NCBI RefSeq assembly: GCF_004349195.1 | Contig: NZ_SMLG01000001.1 | Span: forward strand, 682,001-746,000 | DNA length: 64,000 nucleotides | Reading direction: 5' to 3' | Origin: Flavobacterium rhamnosiphilum | GTDB taxonomy: Bacteria > Bacteroidota > Bacteroidia > Flavobacteriales > Flavobacteriaceae | Shown here: positions 59,156 through 64,000 of the stretch, in pieces | How the letters are laid out: each line of letters begins with the position of its first letter | How positions within the stretch are numbered: the first letter of the stretch is position 1 | The notes under the pieces: generated by a model | The model's input: the letters and a program-made list of their open reading frames with translations, nothing else | Told to the model about the DNA's origin: nothing | Databases searched by the model: none | Made by a program: the position numbers and the translations under genes

Positions 59156-59196
59156 AAAAAAGCAGGAATCTCAATTTTAGAGATTCCTGCTTTTTT
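59156..59196 (+). terminator. Terminator after the DUF2797 remnant
   Basis: AAAAAAGCAGGAATCTC (59156-59172) and GAGATTCCTGCTTTTTT (59180-59196) form a 17-bp perfect stem over 7 nt. It probably was the original terminator of the DUF2797 gene before the trehalose locus arrived. Confidence 0.88.
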
Positions 59197-59227
59197 GTAT
59201 GATGAAAAACTATTGCTTTATATCAAA

Positions 59228-61867
59228 TTATTGTTGTTGTACTTTAGGCTCTTCTGTTTTTTTCTTTTTATTAAACAATCCATTTAATAAATCTTTAGCC
59301 TTAGTTTTTACCTCTTCCTTAGTTGCGGGAGTTGCTGGAGTCGCCGTTTTTGTAGTATCTCCTGGTTTCTTGTTTTTATTAATGAAATCAGTCAAAGCCG
59401 AAGTTCCTTGTTTCACCAATCTGTCTTTTTGTTGGTTTACTAGTTGAGTGGTCAATTTAGTTACTGCACTGTTGATGTCAGTTGTTATTTTTGGATTCGT
59501 GAAATTCCCAACTAATATCGCATTTATCGGAATGCTTTGCAGTTTTGCAGCGTCAGCAGGAGATAATTTCGCAATTAGCGCATTCGCTTCTGAACCCAAA
59601 TATTTTGCGGGAACATCAAATTTTAGATTGTAATTCATGCTTTGGTCAAAACCATGGGTTCCTCCAATAGTTGCTTTAATGTCTTTATACTTGATGTCAA
59701 ATGGTTTTACATTTACTTTTCCGTCCTTGAACGTAACCGCCGCTTTCAAATCATTCAAATTGATTTTACTTACATCAATGAATTTTAAGTTAGAACCTAA
59801 AGCGGTCAGCAAAGTCGAATTACTTGAGTTTACTGTCGTAGAAAGCAATTGTCCCAATAAATCTCCGGTAAGCGTTTTCAAGTCAGGAGTTAGTTCTGTT
59901 GCATCAAGATTTCCATTCAATTTGATATTTGAATTTAATTTTCCGTTGATGATTCCGGCGATTGGCGCAATTTTTTTCAGCATATCCAGTTGGGTGAAAG
60001 ACTGTGCAATATCGACTTGATTTAATTTTAAATCCATATTGAAAACTGGTGTTTTTCCTTTTGTGGAAACAGCTCCATTTACACCAATTGTTCCACCGAA
60101 AATAGATGTTTTTACATTTTCTAAAGTCACTTTTTCGTCTTTCACGATTAGTTTTCCCGATACATCTTTCAGAGTCAAATTATCATATAAAACCGTAGTC
60201 GCTTTTGCGGTAAGCGTACAATTTAAGAAAGCAGGAATCTTCATTGCCTCTGCTTTTTTATCCCGAACCGTCGGGGTCGTTTTAGTCGCGGTTTTAGTGG
60301 TTTCACCGGTTGTCATAAAATCATCAACGGCTAATTGTTTAGAATTCATGTTGAAGTTTCCTTTCAATTCTTGGTTTCTAAATATAAACCCGTAAAAATT
60401 CTCTAAAACTCCCGTTACACTTATATCGCTTTTTCCTGTAGTCGCATTCAGTTGTTTCAAATTGACTTGGCTGGGATTAAACTGAACTAGGGCAGTGCTG
60501 ATGTTCATTGTTTTGCCGTTCTCATCCACATAATTGAAACCTGAAAGACTCATTGTTCCCGCATTATTGATGTTTTGATACTGACTTTTCTCTACAGATT
60601 GCATATCAAATTTTGTAGTCACATCGGCCTTTAAAACCCCTGATAATGGCTTGTCCAGTTTTATAGGATACGCTTTGGAAAGATTGGCTAAATTGATAGT
60701 TCCTTTTAAAGCGGCATCAACAATTGCGTTTTGTGTTATGTTTTTGATGTTGGCTTTGGCATTAAAAACGTCTTGATCTATTTTGAAAGAGAGCTTGTCC
60801 AAGTTGACATACGTATCATTTAGAATCCCTGTTTCGTTTATAATTTTAGTGTCAATAACGATATTTTGAACCGATTTTGGTAAATTAGGATATTGAAATG
60901 AAGCGTTATTGGAAGCGATTTCAATATTGAATTTTGGCACCGTTGTGTCAGAATACAAGCCTTTTGCAAAACCCACTACGGTAAAATCGCCGGTTGTTTT
61001 TACGTTGTCCAAACTCGAGGCATAGGCTGCAGGGATAATTCCTAAGAAATTTTTGAAGGATGAAGTTGGGGTTTTAAATTTCAAATCATATTGTTGACCC
61101 GTTTCCACCATTTGAATAAAACCATCAAATTCCAGTGGCAATTGATTAATTAACGCTTTGTTTTCTTTGAAGGTATATTTACTTTTTTCTAAATCGATTC
61201 CCAAAACTGCGTCCAGAGTCAAGGCAACATTTTTCATGTAATTGACTTTGTCCATATCGAGTGATACTTTCGCCGTTGATTTGGTAACCAAATCTAATTT
61301 TTGGGCTGCAAAATCCCCGGTTCCTTCGTGGTTTAAACTGTCGATTGCCATTTTTATTTTTGAACTTTCGTCAAAATAGCGGAACTTGAAATTCTCAATT
61401 TTATAATCTTGTATTTTTAATGATAACGGACTGCTTTTTCCATCGTCTTTGGTTTTGTCATCTTTCAAAGCAATGTCGTAATTCCCGATTCCGTCTTTAT
61501 TGAAAATGATATTGATTAGTCCATTTTTCGAAGTGATTCCGTCAATAGACATCGCTTCATTTTTACCTTTAAAAAGTTCTTTGATAGACATTTTTAAATT
61601 CAATTCGCCTAGTGAAATCAAAGTGTCACCTTCAAAAGGAGCTTTGTTTATAATGACTAATTTTCCCAGTGTCACATTCGCATTTGGAAAATTTTTGAAT
61701 AAGCTTAAATCCGCTTCTGCAAAAGTGACTTTGGCATCTACTTTGGCATTGATAGCTTCAGAAATTTTAGCTTTTATTTGATCTTTAAATAGATAAGGCG
61801 CAGCAAATAAAGTCACGACGAGTAGGATAATCAGAATTCCAATGATTTTTAAAACTTTCTTTACCAT
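59228..61867 (-). CDS. AsmA family protein
   Basis: The 879-residue protein has a single N-terminal membrane anchor (about residues 5-27) and a long beta-helical-like body with the AsmA opening (FPNANVTLGKLVIINKAPFEGDTLISLGE), repeated linker motifs, a Lys/Thr-rich tail (DTTKTATPATPATKEE) and a Gln-rich end. AsmA-type proteins bridge the periplasm and are linked to lipid transport or outer membrane homeostasis. The function is by family. It converges with the remnant/terminator behind the trehalase gene. Confidence 0.9.
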   Translation of the reverse strand: MVKKVLKIIGILIILLVVTLFAAPYLFKDQIKAKISEAINAKVDAKVTFAEADLSLFKNFPNANVTLGKLVIINKAPFEGDTLISLGELNLKMSIKELFKGKNEAMSIDGITSKNGLINIIFNKDGIGNYDIALKDDKTKDDGKSSPLSLKIQDYKIENFKFRYFDESSKIKMAIDSLNHEGTGDFAAQKLDLVTKSTAKVSLDMDKVNYMKNVALTLDAVLGIDLEKSKYTFKENKALINQLPLEFDGFIQMVETGQQYDLKFKTPTSSFKNFLGIIPAAYASSLDNVKTTGDFTVVGFAKGLYSDTTVPKFNIEIASNNASFQYPNLPKSVQNIVIDTKIINETGILNDTYVNLDKLSFKIDQDVFNAKANIKNITQNAIVDAALKGTINLANLSKAYPIKLDKPLSGVLKADVTTKFDMQSVEKSQYQNINNAGTMSLSGFNYVDENGKTMNISTALVQFNPSQVNLKQLNATTGKSDISVTGVLENFYGFIFRNQELKGNFNMNSKQLAVDDFMTTGETTKTATKTTPTVRDKKAEAMKIPAFLNCTLTAKATTVLYDNLTLKDVSGKLIVKDEKVTLENVKTSIFGGTIGVNGAVSTKGKTPVFNMDLKLNQVDIAQSFTQLDMLKKIAPIAGIINGKLNSNIKLNGNLDATELTPDLKTLTGDLLGQLLSTTVNSSNSTLLTALGSNLKFIDVSKINLNDLKAAVTFKDGKVNVKPFDIKYKDIKATIGGTHGFDQSMNYNLKFDVPAKYLGSEANALIAKLSPADAAKLQSIPINAILVGNFTNPKITTDINSAVTKLTTQLVNQQKDRLVKQGTSALTDFINKNKKPGDTTKTATPATPATKEEVKTKAKDLLNGLFNKKKKTEEPKVQQQ

Positions 61868-61999
61868 AATTTAATTTCTTTAGATTCTATACGTGGAGCA
61901 AAAACAGCGCCTTGTATTCTTTTACAAAAATAGTATTTTTAGGACAGAGTAATTTTCTTGGTGTTTTTTATAAACAATAATTTAACTTTATAGTATAAA

Positions 62000-62033
62000 A
62001 AAATCCGTTTAAGCAATTGATTAAACGGATTTT
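62000..62033 (-). terminator. Terminator after sppA
   Basis: AAAATCCGTTTAA (62000-62012) pairs with TTAAACGGATTTT (62021-62033), 13 bp, over an 8-nt loop. On the minus strand a T-run follows. It lies 19 bp beyond the sppA stop. Confidence 0.88.
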
Positions 62034-62052
62034 CTAGTGAGTTATAAAGTTC

Positions 62053-63813
62053 TTACTGAATATTAATTTCAAAAGGCATTAGGGCTTGAACTCCTTTTTG
62101 CGCTTGTAATTTTTTTATTTGTTGCATAATTCTATAGTTTTCTTCTCCAATTTCTTCTTTTATAAAATCTTCTTTAGATTTTGCAAAAGGAAGATTAGCT
62201 AAAAGATCATTGAAGTTTTTATCGTATTCCGGATAATTTTGGGTGCTGTAGCTTTTTATTTTTGCCAAAGAAGCAGCTTTTGCAATTGCATCATCTAAAC
62301 CTCCAATTTTATCTACAAGTCCAATTTTCAGGGCTTCTGAACCTGTCCAGACTCTTCCTTGTGCAATAGCATCAACTTGTGCAAATGTCATTTTTCGACC
62401 TTGAGCTACATGCGTAACAAAAGTTTTGTAAATATGTTCAACACCTTCTAATGTAACGGCTTTGAATTTTTCATCAATTGGAACAAAAGGACTATAATTT
62501 GCTGAGTTTTGATGTGTTTTAACTTGCTCGGTATGAATTCCTATTTTAGTGGCTAATGGAGTGAAATTAGGTAATATTCCAAAAACGCCAATAGAACCGG
62601 TGATTGTATTTTCTTCGGCAAAAATGGTGTTGGCATTACAAGCAATATAATACCCGCCTGAAGCTGCATAATTCCCCATAGAAACGACTACCGGTTTTAT
62701 TTTTTTAGTCAATTCAATTTCTCTCCAAATCAAATCTGATGTCAAAGCGCTTCCGCCAGGACTGTCGATGCGAAGTACAATCGCTTTTACATTTTTGTTT
62801 TTTCGAGCCTCTTGTAACGAGCGACGCATAGAACCTTCTCCGATGACATTGACATCACCTTCGCCACCCCTAATTTCACCTTGGGCATAAATAATGGCTA
62901 TTTCATCTTTACTGTCGAAAGTTTGCGAAGTAGTGGCTACTTTTTGAGCATAATCACAAATAGATACTTTATTGTATTCTTCGTCATTGGCTACTTTAAG
63001 TGCTTTTCGGATGGCGTTGTGGTACACATCTTCATAGGCAACAATGTCAACCAATTTCTGGGATTTTGCCATTTCCGGAGTTCGAGCTAGAAGTCCATTG
63101 GCAATTTCATTCAATTTAGCCACAGATATATTTCTGCTTTTAGAGATGTCACTAGTGATTGAATTCCAAACTGAATTTAATAATGCGGTAGTTTGTTCTC
63201 TGTTGGCATCACTCATTTTATTTTCTAAAAACGGCTCAACAGCACTTTTATATTTTCCATGGCGTATTACTTCCATTTTTAATCCTGATTTTTCCTGAAA
63301 ATCTTTAAAGAACATAAGTTCAGCAGAAAGGCCTTTGAAATCCATATCTCCAACAGGATTTAAGTAAATTGGGCTGGCAACAGAATTTAGATAATATTCT
63401 TTTTGTGAATACGAATTGGCATAAGCCATGACGAATTTACCTGATTTTTTAAAGCTTTCCAGAGCATCTCTTAATGCCTTGCTTTGCGCCATACCTAATG
63501 ACGAAGCATTATTTAGGATAGAAATGCCTTTAATGTCGGCATCCGTTTTTGCTTCTTCAATAGCATTGATAATGTCTGATAAACCTATTTTTTTGTTTTC
63601 TGAAAAAATAGTTACCCAAGGGTCTTTGTATTTTCCGGCATAGTCGTTTCTGATGTCTTCCAAATCCAATTCGATAACAGAATTATTTTTTACCGCAACA
63701 CCTTCAGATTCACCACCAAAAATGGCTCCAATGAGAATAATTCCAAAAAAGAACAACATGAAAAAAACAAAAATACCTATAATGGTAGCTAATACATTTC
63801 CTAAAAATTTCAT
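62053..63813 (-). CDS. sppA: Signal peptide peptidase SppA (67-kDa type)
   Basis: The 586-residue membrane protease has one N-terminal transmembrane helix (about residues 5-28) and two tandem ClpP-like domains. The second holds the catalytic Ser in GNYAASGGYYIACNA (about residue 385), and the first provides the Lys (near EVIRHGKYKSAVEPF). It degrades signal peptides in the membrane. It is divergent from the folK start at 63952. Confidence 0.95.
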   Translation of the reverse strand: MKFLGNVLATIIGIFVFFMLFFFGIILIGAIFGGESEGVAVKNNSVIELDLEDIRNDYAGKYKDPWVTIFSENKKIGLSDIINAIEEAKTDADIKGISILNNASSLGMAQSKALRDALESFKKSGKFVMAYANSYSQKEYYLNSVASPIYLNPVGDMDFKGLSAELMFFKDFQEKSGLKMEVIRHGKYKSAVEPFLENKMSDANREQTTALLNSVWNSITSDISKSRNISVAKLNEIANGLLARTPEMAKSQKLVDIVAYEDVYHNAIRKALKVANDEEYNKVSICDYAQKVATTSQTFDSKDEIAIIYAQGEIRGGEGDVNVIGEGSMRRSLQEARKNKNVKAIVLRIDSPGGSALTSDLIWREIELTKKIKPVVVSMGNYAASGGYYIACNANTIFAEENTITGSIGVFGILPNFTPLATKIGIHTEQVKTHQNSANYSPFVPIDEKFKAVTLEGVEHIYKTFVTHVAQGRKMTFAQVDAIAQGRVWTGSEALKIGLVDKIGGLDDAIAKAASLAKIKSYSTQNYPEYDKNFNDLLANLPFAKSKEDFIKEEIGEENYRIMQQIKKLQAQKGVQALMPFEINIQ

Positions 63814-63951
63814 AATTATATTTTTTTAATATGTCGTAAAAAAGATTGAAATGTTACAAATAATTGTTTGTACTTTCTAAGTTTAATTATCAACACAGGA
63901 TACAAATATATTGCTAATTCTAAAATTCTTTTAGTTAATTTGCACCTAATT

Positions 63952-64000
63952 ATGAAATCACAACATCAGGTCATTTTATCTATAGGTAGTAATCAAGGCA
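63952..64000 (+). CDS. folK: Start of 2-amino-4-hydroxy-6-hydroxymethyldihydropteridine pyrophosphokinase
   Basis: Only the first 16 codons lie in the window (MKSQHQVILSIGSNQG). The pattern ILSIGSNQG is the N-terminal signature of FolK/HPPK (folate biosynthesis), and sppA next to folK is a common flavobacterial order. The gene runs off the right edge. Confidence 0.78.
   Translation, partial: MKSQHQVILSIGSNQG

Overview
The window comes from a Flavobacterium-like member of the Bacteroidota. The evidence is a low GC content, repeated Bacteroidota-type promoter boxes (TAnnTTTG), type IX secretion components (a PorP/SprF protein and a DUF6089/PorG-like protein), the gene order pdxJ / CBS protein / nadK / porG-like / uppS / bamA / two ompH / murI, and many TonB-dependent and SusC-era style outer membrane proteins. 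No rRNA, tRNA, CRISPR array or intact insertion sequence was seen.

Layout. 0-4.4 kb: a tripartite efflux locus (end of an ABC permease, two membrane fusion proteins, a TolC-type channel). 4.6-10.2 kb: tsaB, an MscS channel, a repeat-rich helical protein, a YyaL/DUF255 protein, dodecin and an Nfu-type iron-sulfur protein. 10.3-21 kb: PorP/SprF, gamma carbonic anhydrase, murI, then the envelope-biogenesis operon (porG-like, uppS, bamA, two Skp/OmpH), nadK, a CBS protein and pdxJ. 21-26 kb: a TonB-dependent receptor with a DUF4249 lipoprotein, and an orphan lipoprotein. 27-37 kb: a copper/heavy-metal resistance island with a Cys-rich secreted protein, two DUF3347 proteins, a TlpA thioredoxin, an HMA protein, an outer membrane protein, an AraC regulator with an HMA-like front end, a CopA-type P1B ATPase, and a multicopper oxidase that appears fused to a CopB-like outer membrane barrel. 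37-42 kb: an accessory zone of small unrecognised genes all on the minus strand, separated by structured repeats that resemble gene-cassette boundaries. 42-46 kb: tig, clpP, clpX. 46-47.8 kb: four small SRPBCC/VOC genes. 48-52 kb: serB, a 49-aa lipoprotein, a GH3-type protein and DUF2797. 52-59 kb: a trehalose locus (LacI regulator, double operator, TonB-dependent receptor, MFS transporter, GH37 trehalase). 59-64 kb: an AsmA-family protein, sppA and the start of folK.

Most striking signals. (1) The trehalose locus is bracketed by two copies of the 3' end of the DUF2797 gene: the intact gene before it, and a 63-bp diverged remnant with the terminator after it. (2) The SRPBCC/VOC module is bracketed in the same way by clpX sequence and near-identical clpX terminators. 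Both look like scars of gene acquisition at a host gene's 3' end. (3) Strict 7-nt periodic repeats sit directly upstream of several start codons (clpP, clpX, GH3, DUF2797), and one such array lies inside the multicopper oxidase coding sequence. (4) The 38-42 kb zone has attC-like folded boundaries around single genes, with no integrase in view. (5) Two intergenic elements (one per strand) share the body plan of the Flavo-1 type structured RNA/repeat family.
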